A stretch of 64,000 bases of DNA from JBKEDC01 sp047974225 (GTDB lineage Bacteria > Bacteroidota > Bacteroidia > Bacteroidales > Prolixibacteraceae). Below the pieces are notes generated by a model that was given only the letters and a program-made list of their open reading frames with translations, did no database searches and had not been told where the DNA came from. The stretch is from the NCBI GenBank assembly GCA_047974225.1, contig JBKECD010000056.1, positions 1 through 64,000 of the forward strand. The letters run 5' to 3'. Every line of letters begins with the position of its first letter. Position 1 is the stretch's first letter. This document shows, piece after piece, positions 17,443 to 27,325 of this stretch. A program made the translations under genes and the position numbers.

Positions 17443-19329
17443 TTAATATCCTGGGTTTTGCACCAAATTTGTATTCACATTGATGTCCTTGATTGGAATT
17501 GGCAACAAATAATGTTGCTCTTCAAACTTCCGCTCAAAAGACACTTCCACAACCTTTGCATAATTCGACACGGTTGAAGCTGCAATATCAAAACCACGAT
17601 GTTTATGATTAAAGGCCTCTCCAGCCAACAACCATCTTCTCATATCCCAAAAGTTTTGACCCTCAAGATAAAATTCAATTTGACGTTCACGGCGAACAAT
17701 CTCTCTCATTTTATTTTGATCTAAAGTTGCAACACCATCCCATGAATCTTCCACCGTAGGAATTCCCGCTCTCTCACGCACGACATTCAAATAAGTCTTT
17801 GCAGTTGCTAAATCATTGACCTCCACGGCAGCCTCTGCTACTGTCAGGTAAAGTTCTGCTAACCGAATCACAGGCCAAGGAGTTTCTTCTAGCCCTGACC
17901 CTGATGTTTTAGCTTTAACCGAAGGATTACATCCTTTTTTATTTAAGACTCCCGATGGTGGATAGTTGTTTGTACGGTTGCCACGACCACAGTTATCATT
18001 TACAAGCAATGAGGTTACCAAGCGTGAAGAAACAACAGCTCCTTCTGTCTTCTCTTGGAAATCGGGGTCGTCTTGATACGCTCCACTCGTTGTTGCCGAC
18101 ATCAACTCATAGTATCCTCCTTGGAAAGCATTCCATGCATAGTAGCGAGGCTCGCGCCCCATATTGAAAGCTACAGTTTCTTTTCCTGGGCAAGCATATT
18201 TCTCTTCATCGTCTCCAACCGTTACTACTTGATATCTTCCCGAATAGTTATACGCTGGATCTTCATCAATTGGCAATCCATTTTCAGTATAGAAGCGTTC
18301 CAGCATATCCATTGTAGGGCCAACACCATTCCAGCAATATGCACCTGCCACATATGGACGACACTTATTCTGCAAACCATATACTCCTTCATTACGAGTC
18401 TCAGCCCACAAGACTTCCGAGTTTACAGGTTCAATGATATTATAGCGCAAGGTGCGTTGCACAGGATCATTTGGATAGCCATTATCACCATAACCTGTAT
18501 TTTCATACATGTCATGCCCTGCTATTTGCTCTGCATAATTAATTGCCGCTACAGCTGCATCTTTTGCTTTTGTCCATTTTTGCTCATTATATGTTGTTGG
18601 CATCAAGTTTGAACCGTCGATATTTTTAAAATCTGCATACATGGTGTTTCCATTATACAATGGAGAAGCTGCAAACAAAAGCATTCTCGCTTTAAGCGCT
18701 TTTGCTGCCACGCTAGTAGCCAATCCATATTCTTCTCTAGTTCTGATATCTGGCAACTTTCCAGCTGCTGCATCAAATTGATCAACAACAAACTGCACAC
18801 ATTCTTCAAAAGAGCTTCGAGCAGCAAAATCTTCAGGAGCAACATTCACATCTGGCTCTTCTTTAATCAGAATCGTAGGACCGTAGCATCTTATCAATAG
18901 AAAATGGTAATAACCAATTAAGAAATCAGCCTGTCCAATATAGTCATCAATCAGCTTCTGCGACAATCCAGGAACACTTGATACGTTATTTCTAAAAATA
19001 TAGCACTGACGAATACCGCTAAACAAGGTGTTCCAATAAGAAATCACCGGAGCACTTGCTGTGAAGTTTCCTTTGGGGAATTTCGCAAATGACTCATGTT
19101 CAAAGGCTGTAATAACCTCGTCGCCAGTCATTAAATCTAGAGAAGATGCCGCAGTGCGAATGTTTGGCAAATAAGAGTAGCACGAGTATAGGAACTTTTG
19201 TGCTGCTTTTTGGTCTTTAAATGCATCGTCTTCTGTTGGACGTTCATCAGGCACGATATCTAGGTAATTGCATGATGACATTCCTAACACAAGCAAAAAG
19301 ACCATTAATTTATGTATATATTTTTTCAT
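17443..19329 (-). CDS. SusD/RagB-type outer-membrane lipoprotein
   Basis: A 628-residue SusD-family protein, which forms a lid over its SusC partner and captures ligand at the cell surface. The lipobox is MSSC with Cys20, followed by NYLDIVPDERPTEDDAFKD, typical of SusD N-termini. The TPR-containing core has RxAxLYLTxAEA-like features (RLAELYLTVAEAAVEV). The C-terminus has the conserved REIVRRERQIEFYLEGQNFWDMRRW and the final YLLPIPIKDINVN. It starts 11 bases after the susC stop. Ligand is presumed to be peptide or glycopeptide from the M60 peptidase, by association only. Confidence 0.94.
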   Translation of the reverse strand: MKKYIHKLMVFLLVLGMSSCNYLDIVPDERPTEDDAFKDQKAAQKFLYSCYSYLPNIRTAASSLDLMTGDEVITAFEHESFAKFPKGNFTASAPVISYWNTLFSGIRQCYIFRNNVSSVPGLSQKLIDDYIGQADFLIGYYHFLLIRCYGPTILIKEEPDVNVAPEDFAARSSFEECVQFVVDQFDAAAGKLPDIRTREEYGLATSVAAKALKARMLLFAASPLYNGNTMYADFKNIDGSNLMPTTYNEQKWTKAKDAAVAAINYAEQIAGHDMYENTGYGDNGYPNDPVQRTLRYNIIEPVNSEVLWAETRNEGVYGLQNKCRPYVAGAYCWNGVGPTMDMLERFYTENGLPIDEDPAYNYSGRYQVVTVGDDEEKYACPGKETVAFNMGREPRYYAWNAFQGGYYELMSATTSGAYQDDPDFQEKTEGAVVSSRLVTSLLVNDNCGRGNRTNNYPPSGVLNKKGCNPSVKAKTSGSGLEETPWPVIRLAELYLTVAEAAVEVNDLATAKTYLNVVRERAGIPTVEDSWDGVATLDQNKMREIVRRERQIEFYLEGQNFWDMRRWLLAGEAFNHKHRGFDIAASTVSNYAKVVEVSFERKFEEQHYLLPIPIKDINVNTNLVQNPGY

Positions 19330-19340
19330 CTGTATAGGTA

Positions 19341-22300
19341 TTAAAGGTTAACTTGTAGGCCCACATTGAATGAACGTTGCGTTGGATATTTCAACCCTGA
19401 ACCTCCACCTTGCTCTGGATCCCAGTTCTTAAATGGAGAGAAGGTCAATAAGTTCATACCACTAACATACAAACGCGTTCTTTTGTAGGTGTAGCCAATT
19501 TCTGCATTTTTCAACTTTAGGAAAGCGGCATTGCGCAACCAATAGTCAGATGTTGCAGTATTGTTTCCATGCCCCACCTTTGTCAAACGAGGATAGGCAG
19601 CATAAATATTTTGATTATCTGGACTCCAATAGTCATCAGCGATAAACTGCAACACGTTGCGACTATTTTGTGTGCCGAAAGGATGGAATCCTGACATCAT
19701 CAAAGATGTACGTGCAACCCCTTGGAAGAACATAGAGAAATCAAAGTTTTTGTACTTTGCCGAAGGACCAAAGCCGTACACAATTTCAGGAACAGTAGGA
19801 TATCCCATATCAACCCTGTCATTTGAATTGATGATTCCATCGCGCTCTCCATCCACATTAGGCATATCAATATACTTAATATCACCAGGAGCTACGTTTT
19901 CTGAAATTTGATGACTTGGGCTATTTGCCACATCATTCCAGTCGATAAAAAGATTGTCGGAAACATATCCTGTGATTCTATTCAATTGGCTTCCCACTCT
20001 TTTTAATTGAGGATACTCCATATAGCTAGCCTCATCATATTCTAAAATTTCATTGAATGCATAGGTAAACGTTCCTTTAAACTGAATAGTCCAATCACTA
20101 TTAATAACTTTTCCGTAATCAACAGAGAAGTCTAAACCTTGATTGCGCACAGCAGCAAAGTTTCCATATACCGTTGTTCCTGATGTTCCCAAATAGTTTG
20201 GTATGGTTTGTTTTTCTTGGAAGATATTTTCCCGATCTTCTCTAAAGATATCGGCCACAATATTCCAATCACCAAACAATTGAATATCTAATCCAAGGTT
20301 TAGTTTCTTACCCACCTCCCATGTAATAGCATCATTTCTATAACGCGTGTATTTCGGACCACTCAATGATGTTGTGGTCGATCCGTAACCTGTCTTGAAA
20401 GCGTCACTACCACTCAATTCAATATCAGACAAGTACACAAAACGTTCGCTACCGATTTGGTCGTTACCCACCAAACCATAAGAAGCTCTAATTTTTAAGT
20501 TTGAAACCACATGAGTCAATGGTTCAAAGAACTGCTCGCGAGAAATATTATATCCCACGGCAACGGCAGGAAAGAATCCCCAACGGTTACCTTCTGCGAA
20601 GTTTTCGGAACCGTTATACCCTAAGTTCACCTCCATCATGTAGCGGTCGTCATATCCATATGATGCACGAGCTGCAATACCTTGTTTGCGTTTAGGTAGC
20701 GAGGTCATCAAGTCGGTAACCTTATTATTAGCCCACTGGTCTTGATTATACAGCAGCATACCACTCACATCATGCACCCCAAACTTTCTGTGATAATCAA
20801 TATACGCTTGGAAATAAACTCTTCTGTTTCCACCGATAGTACCTTCTGTAGACAAAACAGGCTCCACTTCTTCATTAATCGGTTCGATGGTAAAGGAATA
20901 TTCACCATCATCACCCAATTCATATCCCGAGGTGCGATAGCTGTTATATCCTTGCTTACGAGTTGTTGTTGATGTTGAATAGTTGCGGAAAGATAAAAGC
21001 GTTTTAAATCTCAATCCTTTGGTAATCACATCTAGCTTTTGTTCGAAATCTAAATTTGCTGTAATATCACTTTCAAATTCATCAGAATAACCCCGAACAA
21101 GCTCCGCCAATGGGTTTGTCAATGCATTTCCTTCTGCTGTGCCCCCCCATTTAATCCACGAATCATCTTCCGATCCAGGATACATAATAGGGAAAAGAAC
21201 TGGGCTCACATTAATGACCGAAGAATATAAATTCGATGTTGTTTGTGAGGGAGATTGCTTCGACTGCAATTGAGTATTCAATTTCAATCCAATCTTCGAA
21301 GTATTCGACAATTTAAGGTTGATGTTGTTTTGAAATACAAAACGCGACAGATTAATGTTGTTATCATAGGAGAAGAACTCATTACTTCTAGCTCTCAACA
21401 TACCTTCTTGGTGATTATAACCCACGTTCATGAAGTAGTCTAGCTTCTTACCTCCACCACGCACATTGAAGTTAACATTTTGCGACATCGAAGACGACTT
21501 AAAGATCTCGTCATACCAATCCACATTAGGGAAAACATACTTATCCAAGCCTTGTTCAGTACCCAATATTTCTTCATTTGTATAAAGCCGATCACCCAAC
21601 GACTGGTTGCCAACAGCTTCATTATACATCCTCATATATTCAGGTGCCGACACAAAACTAGGGGTTGATGTTGGCGCATTAATTGTATTTTCGATTCTGA
21701 TATTGATAACAGGCTTTGCCAAATCAGCACCACTTTTTGTTGATACAATAAGCACCCCATTAGCACCACGTGTTCCATACATCGCTGTGGCTGTTGCATC
21801 CTTCAAAATCGAGAAACTTTCAATTACCTCAGGCGGAAGGGCATTCAAACTGCTATTGGTAGCCTCCACACCATCAATAATAATTAATGGTTCTTTAGCT
21901 CCACTTAGCGTTGAAATACCACGAATGTAGAAGTTCGACCCATCGGCTCCTGGCTCACCTGTACGTTGATAGGCAATCACACCCGACAAACGACCCGCAA
22001 AAGCATTTGAAAGGTTGGTTGCTGGCACAACCAAATCATCAGGGCGAATACTTTGAATTGACCCTACCACACTTTCTTTCTTTTGAGCGGTTCCGAAAGC
22101 TGTTACCACAACTTCATCGAGATTCTCAGAATCATCAAACATCATCACATTGACAATAGACCTCCCTGCAGAAGCTACTTCTTGAGTTTTCAATCCCACA
22201 AAAGAGAATTGCAACACTCCGCCTTCCGTGATCTTTAGAGAATACTCTCCATTAACATTGGTAATTGTACCATTAGTGGTTTCCTTTTCTCGAACGGTTA

Positions 22301-22529
22301 CCCCCGGTATGGCCTGTCCTTCCGAGTCGGTTACTTTACCACTCACTTGCTTCATGTTTGCTTGCTGAACTACTTTCGTAGCATCATCTTGCACGGGCAA
22401 CCCTCCATCCAATCCGTTCGCTTTCACCGACAGATGACTGAACAGAGCAATGCACAACAATAGATGCAGCTTGACAAATCTGTTTGTACCACTATCTTCA
22501 GGATACAATGAATTCCGATTTCTTTTCAT
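19341..22529 (-). CDS. SusC/RagA-type TonB-dependent transporter
   Basis: A 1062-residue outer-membrane importer. An N-terminal signal segment (about residues 18-38) follows an unusual 17-residue polar stretch, so the true start could be internal, though no better ATG stands out. A carboxypeptidase-D-like domain (about 60-140) precedes the DEVVVTAFG TonB-box region, the plug (about 150-260) and the beta-barrel. The barrel ends with the terminal aromatic pattern FNVGLQVNL. It heads the M60 operon. The probable promoter is at 23020-23049, which gives a leader of about 480 bases. No sigma/anti-sigma pair or hybrid two-component regulator is encoded beside it. Confidence 0.94.
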   Translation of the reverse strand: MKRNRNSLYPEDSGTNRFVKLHLLLCIALFSHLSVKANGLDGGLPVQDDATKVVQQANMKQVSGKVTDSEGQAIPGVTVREKETTNGTITNVNGEYSLKITEGGVLQFSFVGLKTQEVASAGRSIVNVMMFDDSENLDEVVVTAFGTAQKKESVVGSIQSIRPDDLVVPATNLSNAFAGRLSGVIAYQRTGEPGADGSNFYIRGISTLSGAKEPLIIIDGVEATNSSLNALPPEVIESFSILKDATATAMYGTRGANGVLIVSTKSGADLAKPVINIRIENTINAPTSTPSFVSAPEYMRMYNEAVGNQSLGDRLYTNEEILGTEQGLDKYVFPNVDWYDEIFKSSSMSQNVNFNVRGGGKKLDYFMNVGYNHQEGMLRARSNEFFSYDNNINLSRFVFQNNINLKLSNTSKIGLKLNTQLQSKQSPSQTTSNLYSSVINVSPVLFPIMYPGSEDDSWIKWGGTAEGNALTNPLAELVRGYSDEFESDITANLDFEQKLDVITKGLRFKTLLSFRNYSTSTTTRKQGYNSYRTSGYELGDDGEYSFTIEPINEEVEPVLSTEGTIGGNRRVYFQAYIDYHRKFGVHDVSGMLLYNQDQWANNKVTDLMTSLPKRKQGIAARASYGYDDRYMMEVNLGYNGSENFAEGNRWGFFPAVAVGYNISREQFFEPLTHVVSNLKIRASYGLVGNDQIGSERFVYLSDIELSGSDAFKTGYGSTTTSLSGPKYTRYRNDAITWEVGKKLNLGLDIQLFGDWNIVADIFREDRENIFQEKQTIPNYLGTSGTTVYGNFAAVRNQGLDFSVDYGKVINSDWTIQFKGTFTYAFNEILEYDEASYMEYPQLKRVGSQLNRITGYVSDNLFIDWNDVANSPSHQISENVAPGDIKYIDMPNVDGERDGIINSNDRVDMGYPTVPEIVYGFGPSAKYKNFDFSMFFQGVARTSLMMSGFHPFGTQNSRNVLQFIADDYWSPDNQNIYAAYPRLTKVGHGNNTATSDYWLRNAAFLKLKNAEIGYTYKRTRLYVSGMNLLTFSPFKNWDPEQGGGSGLKYPTQRSFNVGLQVNL

Positions 22530-22630
22530 AAACTTGAAATTTTAGTTAATAATTATTTGAAATAAAACGATCGCTCATATACCTTATTTTCAAAATACAA
22601 GCACACAGCTCGACTAAACCCTCAAACGCA

Positions 22631-22676
22631 AAAATGCCATTGACCGATGATAAACATCTGCCAATGGCATTTTTTA
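22631..22676. terminator. Terminator-like hairpin in the susC leader
   Basis: A 12-bp perfect stem (22631-22642 with 22662-22673), with a four-base inner stem, ends in T6 on the plus strand and T5 on the minus strand. On the minus strand it lies about 100 bases before susC and could be an attenuator. On the plus strand there is no upstream gene, so it could end an antisense RNA. Confidence 0.6.
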
Positions 22677-22736
22677 TATAAAGACTTCCAACTCCCGATG
22701 CCGAGAGTTGTTCTGTTATTCTATGTATATATAGGC

Positions 22737-22779
<43 letters not shown>

Positions 22780-23019
22780 GCATTTTCCTCGAAATCACCA
22801 AATCAAATCTCATTTTCTTGCAGAGAAATTCCATTAGAGGATTTGTTTCCCCTATCAAGCTTAACGCATTATTATAGTTTTTCACGACAAGAAGCATATC
22901 TATTCGATAATTTAGCTATTACATCATCTAAAATTACTCGCTAGTGTCAATTTAATTTTGTCTTTGCAAAATCAAATACAACTATCACTAAAACCAACAA
23001 TAATCACATTGATTCATCG

Positions 23020-23049
23020 CAAAAGTAAAAAAGCTTTTTTAATGCGCAA
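23020..23049 (-). promoter_or_regulatory. Probable promoter of the M60/susC operon
   Basis: On the minus strand a TTG (23047-23049) and TACTTTTG (23020-23027) are separated by 19 bases, a full match to the Bacteroidetes promoter layout. Transcription would begin near 23014 and give a leader of about 480 bases before susC. No better candidate is seen closer to the gene. Confidence 0.55.
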
Positions 23050-23315
23050 TGGTTTTTTAAAATAAATTTCACCTTTTGTCAAGTATCTAATAACTCATTC
23101 GACTTTTATAACTTGTTTTTTGATGCAGTTTTTATTCTCGACCGTATCGCAACTAGCCTACACTTGCAACTAATGCGCTATTGTTCAAACTCCAAGCACA
23201 ATGAGCATGTCGTGTCTTCACCACAGAGACTCAAAGAACTCAGCGCCTAGACAAAGGCATTCTTACTCCGCACAATCTATTGGGCAGAATAATTAACACC
23301 TTTCTTGTTTGCGGG

Positions 23316-23625
23316 ATTTCACATGTCGAAATAGTATTTCACTTTCCAGCGCGTCAGATTTAACATGTCAAAATAATACCTACCTTTCTTCTTCGCTGGA
23401 TTTCACATGTCGAAATAGTATTTCACCATCTAGCTCGTTGGATTTAACATGTTGAAACAATATCTTCCCTTCCACTCCGTTGGATGGCTAGACATTTCTG
23501 TGCATCTATGCCATCTCGCAGAGAAGAAAGACAGTCCCCCGATGAAATCAACGCTTCATGCGAAAAAGAAACCTAGTCCCGAAAATTTCCTAGCCCTTCC
23601 CGCAAAAAAGAAAGCCAGAATAGCA
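23316..23625. repeat. 42-bp tandem repeat element, copy A
   Basis: Four head-to-tail units of exactly 42 bases (23316, 23358, 23400, 23442) start with ATTTCACATGTCGAAATAGT or a close variant. Units 1 and 3 are of one type and units 2 and 4 of another. A tail of about 140 bases (23484-23625) follows and matches the tail of copy B at 54014-54320. An open frame from 23449 covers unit 4 and the tail, but the frame through units 2 and 4 that is open in copy B has TAA stops here, so I do not call a protein. The element lies upstream of pheS, between it and the susC operon. Confidence 0.85.
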
Positions 23626-23664
23626 ATCAACACAATAAATCCAATCAACAAGATGACAAAATAC

Positions 23665-23707
23665 GTTTACCTTTTACCTTTTACCTTTTATTTTTTTTCT
23701 ACCTTTG
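23665..23707 (+). promoter_or_regulatory. pheS promoter region with heptamer repeats
   Basis: TACCTTTG at 23700-23707 matches the -7 box, 26 bases before the pheS ATG. Three tandem TTTTACC heptamers occupy about 23665-23688, where the -33 element should be. No TTTG is present at that spacing. Confidence 0.55.
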
Positions 23708-23733
23708 TCATTTCGTAATAAAAGAGGACATCT

Positions 23734-24747
23734 ATGTTAGATAAGATTAAGCAAATTCAAGCCGAATTGGCGCAATTGCAAGCCAACACCATGCAAGAGG
23801 TGGAGGAATTGCGCATTAAATATAACAGCAAAAAAGGAATTGTAAATCAGCTGTTTGCTGATTTCAAAAATGTAGAGCCTGCTCTAAAGCGTGAAGTCGG
23901 TCAGGCGATGAACGACCTCAAAAATGCGGTGCAAGAAACCATTGACGGACTGAAAGAAAGCTTCGAGACCAAGCAAGAAGTCGAAAATAAAGCCGACCTC
24001 ACCATGCCGGGTGAGCCCATTCGCATGGGCACTCGCCATCCGCTGTCGTTGGTGCGCAATGAAATCATCGAGATATTCGCTCGACTAGGCTTCACCGTGT
24101 CTGAAGGTCCTGAGATTGAGGATGATTGGCATGTATTCTCTGCCCTAAACTTCCCTCCTGAGCACCCTGCACGCGACATGCAAGACACCTTCTTTATTGA
24201 GAAAGACCCCGACATTTTGCTTCGCACACACACCTCAAGCGTGCAAGCCCGAGTGATGGAAAACACCAAACCGCCAATCCGTGCCATCTTCCCCGGTCGG
24301 GTGTTCCGCAATGAAGCCATCTCGGCACGTGCGCACTGCATTTTCCATCAAATCGAAGGACTGTATGTGGATGAAAATGTGTCCTTTGCCGACTTAAAAC
24401 AAACTTTATTATATTTCTCTCGCGAACTTTTCGGCGAAAAAACTGAAATCCGCCTTCGCCCCTCCTACTTCCCCTTCACCGAGCCTTCGGCGGAGATGGA
24501 TGTGAGTTGCAGCATCTGCGGCGGAAAGGGTTGCAATGTGTGTAAATACACCGGTTGGCTCGAAATCCTCGGCTGCGGAATGGTTGATCCTAATGTGCTC
24601 GAATTGTGTGGCATCGACTCCAAGAAATATTCAGGCTTCGCCTTCGGAATGGGCGTCGAACGCATGACCATGCTCAAATATGGCATCAAAGACATCCGTC
24701 ATTTCTTTGAAAATGACCTGCGCTTCTTGAAGCAATTTGAATCTTAG
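23734..24747 (+). CDS. pheS: Phenylalanyl-tRNA synthetase alpha subunit
   Basis: The catalytic alpha subunit (337 residues) of the alpha2-beta2 enzyme that charges tRNA-Phe. An N-terminal coiled-coil (about 1-90) binds tRNA. The class II core begins at GTRHPLSLVRNEIIEIF. Motif 2 is visible around GRVFRNEAISARAHCIFHQIEG and motif 3 in the closing GMGVERMTMLKYGI. The CSICGGKGCNVCKYTGW stretch carries four cysteines, as in many bacterial PheS proteins. The beta subunit gene pheT is not adjacent, which is common in Bacteroidetes. The RBS-like AGAGGA lies eight bases or so before the ATG. Confidence 0.97.
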   Translation: MLDKIKQIQAELAQLQANTMQEVEELRIKYNSKKGIVNQLFADFKNVEPALKREVGQAMNDLKNAVQETIDGLKESFETKQEVENKADLTMPGEPIRMGTRHPLSLVRNEIIEIFARLGFTVSEGPEIEDDWHVFSALNFPPEHPARDMQDTFFIEKDPDILLRTHTSSVQARVMENTKPPIRAIFPGRVFRNEAISARAHCIFHQIEGLYVDENVSFADLKQTLLYFSRELFGEKTEIRLRPSYFPFTEPSAEMDVSCSICGGKGCNVCKYTGWLEILGCGMVDPNVLELCGIDSKKYSGFAFGMGVERMTMLKYGIKDIRHFFENDLRFLKQFES

Positions 24748-24759
24748 GAGTTTAGCACC

Positions 24760-25359
24760 ATGCAAAACGCCTTAATCTTCCTCTATCTACTCCTCGCTAT
24801 CTTCTATGGGTGGTGGGCTGCTGGCGTGGTGGGCTATTCGGCAGCAACCCAATATTGGGGACAGCGAATGGCAAATACGCGGGCGGTGCTGCAAGCTCTC
24901 TATGACAATGAAGAGCTGAATGACACAGTGAAAAAGGCAAATTTATTTGGCTTTCAAAAGCTCATCACTTGCAAAAACCAACGCAGGAAGACCAAAATAC
25001 GCTTCTTGGGCAATTTCCCGTTCTTCTTTTTGGGAATGGTGATTTTCCCGTGGTATGTGCCCATTTTGGGCATCCTGATTGTCTTGGCGGTGAAATATTT
25101 CTTCTTGAATCGCTCGCACGATGCCAATAGCTCGCATTATCTGCAAATCATCATCCATGATTTGACAAACGAACTGGCACACCAACGTCGCAAACGAAAA
25201 ATAGAACTCAAAGAAATCCACGAACGAGAGTTCTTTATTCATCAGCTCGAACTCATTCAGCGTGATAGCCACGAAACTGAAGAGTCGTCAATCTATCGCT
25301 ATAAGGAGATTGATGAACTGCGTGAAAAAGAGGGGGCTGGGAAACGATTGAGGATGTAA
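24760..25359 (+). CDS. Membrane protein with long helical tail, unknown function
   Basis: A 199-residue protein starting 12 bases after pheS, probably in the same transcript. One hydrophobic segment spans about residues 4-25 (FLYLLLAIFYGWW) and a second, broader one about 85-115 (FPFFFLGMVIFPWYVPILGILIVLAV). The rest, from about 125 to 199, is charged and helical with heptad-like spacing (NELAHQRRKRKIELKEIHEREF). I do not recognise a family. It converges on ilvA with only six bases between the stops. Confidence 0.65.
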   Translation: MQNALIFLYLLLAIFYGWWAAGVVGYSAATQYWGQRMANTRAVLQALYDNEELNDTVKKANLFGFQKLITCKNQRRKTKIRFLGNFPFFFLGMVIFPWYVPILGILIVLAVKYFFLNRSHDANSSHYLQIIIHDLTNELAHQRRKRKIELKEIHEREFFIHQLELIQRDSHETEESSIYRYKEIDELREKEGAGKRLRM

Positions 25360-25365
25360 ATTCCC

Positions 25366-26622
25366 TCAAATCAGATATTGAAACAAGTGGGCATTGTCAT
25401 TGAGATATTCATAGACCAAGCCCTGCTTATCCATCCGCTCAATGAGCGCTTCAAAATCCTTCCTATCGGAAAGCTCAATGCCCACCAATGCAGGACCAAC
25501 CTCACGATTACTTTTCTTGATATAGTTGAAGTGGGTGATGTCGTCATTCGGACCTAGAATATCTTGCAAGAACAGCAGCAGTGCGCCTGCTCGCTGCGGA
25601 AAACGAATCATAAAATAATGCTTCAACCCTTCAAATAACAAGGAGCGCTCTTTGATTTCCTCGGTGCGGGTGATGTCGTTATTGCTGCCCGACACGATGC
25701 AAATCACATTCTTGCCCTTAATCTGCTCGGCATAACTATCGAGCGCTGCGATCGACAATGCACCCGCAGGCTCTACCACCATGGCATCTCGATTATAAAG
25801 CTCCAAAATCTTGGTACACACTTTTCCCTCGGGAATCACCACCATCTCGTCAATCACTCGTTGCGCCACCTCAAAGGTAAGGTCGCCCACACGTTGCACC
25901 GCTGCACCATCAATAAATTTATCGGTGCAATCCACTTTCGTGTTTTTCTTATTTTTTAATGAGGTGGACATCGAAGGAGCTCCCGCAGGCTCAACCCCAA
26001 TAATCTTTGTGTTGGGACTCACTTGCTTGAAATAGCTTCCCACACCAGCAATCAATCCGCCACCACCCACAGGCACAAATAAATAGTCAATCTGACAATC
26101 GGAGTTTTGCAGTATCTCAAGTGCCACTGTCGCCTGCCCTTCAATAATCAAAGGGTCGTTGAAAGGGTGAATAAACGTCTTGCCGTTTTCCTCGCAGTCT
26201 TTAAATGCAGCATCGCTCGCTTCGTCATAAGTGTCGCCCGTCAGCACAATCTCCACAAACTGCTTGCCAAACATCTTCACCTGATTGATTTTCTGCTTCG
26301 GCGTGGTGGTGGGCATATATATCTTCGCTTGAATGCCTAGTTTGAAGCTCGAAAATGCCACTCCTTGCGCATGATTGCCCGCACTGGCACACACAATTCC
26401 GTTTGCCAGCTGCTCCGAAGTCAAGCTCTTGATTTTATTATATGCCCCACGAATCTTATAGGAGCGCACCGCCTGCAAGTCTTCTCGCTTGAGCATCACA
26501 TTCGCACCATAGAGTCCTGATAGGTTGTTATTTGCCATTAATGGCGTAGGAGATACTACTTCATTGATGGTGAGCTTCGCTTTGTTCACCGCTTGCAGCG
26601 TGGGAAAGTAATTGGCTGTCAT
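25366..26622 (-). CDS. ilvA: Threonine ammonia-lyase (biosynthetic, short form)
   Basis: A PLP enzyme of 418 residues that converts threonine to 2-oxobutanoate and ammonia, the first step to isoleucine. The PLP lysine is Lys56 in SYKIRGA. The phosphate-binding glycine loop is PVGGGGL (about 186-192), and CASAGNHAQG is typical of the fold. The C-terminal 80 residues form a single ACT-like regulatory domain (HYFMIRFPQRAGALLLFL), so this is the form with one regulatory domain rather than two. No other ilv or leu genes are nearby. No clear promoter box was seen upstream. Confidence 0.93.
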   Translation of the reverse strand: MTANYFPTLQAVNKAKLTINEVVSPTPLMANNNLSGLYGANVMLKREDLQAVRSYKIRGAYNKIKSLTSEQLANGIVCASAGNHAQGVAFSSFKLGIQAKIYMPTTTPKQKINQVKMFGKQFVEIVLTGDTYDEASDAAFKDCEENGKTFIHPFNDPLIIEGQATVALEILQNSDCQIDYLFVPVGGGGLIAGVGSYFKQVSPNTKIIGVEPAGAPSMSTSLKNKKNTKVDCTDKFIDGAAVQRVGDLTFEVAQRVIDEMVVIPEGKVCTKILELYNRDAMVVEPAGALSIAALDSYAEQIKGKNVICIVSGSNNDITRTEEIKERSLLFEGLKHYFMIRFPQRAGALLLFLQDILGPNDDITHFNYIKKSNREVGPALVGIELSDRKDFEALIERMDKQGLVYEYLNDNAHLFQYLI

Positions 26623-26931
26623 AGTTACCTTATATTTTTTTCAAACTTCCACAAACAAATTGCACTTGACAATTGATTTTATGGTTATGTTTTCTTATTT
26701 CAAAATGCGAAATTACAATTAATTTGAAATCCACTGAACGAACAGCCCGAATAGTTGCCAATATTATCTAAACCAAAACAAATGGTATTTTTTATGACAC
26801 ATAATTTCATTTCAAGTTTTCAATCCTTACATTAGCCGAATCAATTACGAATTAATAATTACGAATTGCGAATTGGGCAGAGTTGCCGCATTTGCTTCGC
26901 ACGCTGCACTTCGCATTTCGCACTTTAAGAA
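26623..26931. other. Gene-free region before the ATP synthase genes
   Basis: No gene is supported. From about 26846 to 26872 the sequence is built of degenerate ACGAATT-type units (AATTACGAATT, AATTACGAATTGCGAATT), followed by a TTCGCA-rich stretch to 26926. No convincing TAnnTTTG box for the ATP synthase operon was found here. Confidence 0.5.
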
Positions 26932-27321
26932 ATGAAGAACTACCTCTCACGAATGAGCTTATTGACTGCGGCATTGCTGCTAGCCAACCATGCGCTTGAT
27001 GCATACTTGCTGCCCGAGCTGAGCCTACGCTTTGGCGATTGGGTGGTGGTGCTATTCTTTGTGATTACGGTGGCGACGCATAAAGTTGAATTGGTGCTGC
27101 TCGAAAAGCAAACTCAGAGATTCCCCCTGTGGCATCAGGTGTGTGCATTGGCAAAAATGCTTATCTACTTTGGCGTGGCAATAGGCTGTATTCTGGCAAA
27201 ACAAGTAGAAGGCACTCCATTCTTAATATATTTTGCGGTGTGCTATCTGGTTTATCTCGTGGCGGAAACCATCAGCATGCAGCGCATCGTGAGAACATAT
27301 CAGACCAAAGCAACAAAATAA
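26932..27321 (+). CDS. AtpI-like small membrane protein at the head of the ATP synthase operon
   Basis: A 129-residue protein with about four hydrophobic helices (near 8-27, 37-53, 68-86 and 90-112). It starts the ATP synthase gene run and ends four bases before atpB. Position, size and topology fit the poorly conserved AtpI-type proteins that assist c-ring assembly or ion supply. The sequence itself gives no decisive motif, so the assignment rests mainly on context. Confidence 0.6.
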   Translation: MKNYLSRMSLLTAALLLANHALDAYLLPELSLRFGDWVVVLFFVITVATHKVELVLLEKQTQRFPLWHQVCALAKMLIYFGVAIGCILAKQVEGTPFLIYFAVCYLVYLVAETISMQRIVRTYQTKATK

Positions 27322-27325
27322 CGAT

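Noticed and set aside
23316..23483. 42-bp tandem units as a CRISPR array
   Set aside because: Units follow each other without unique spacers, and there are no cas genes.
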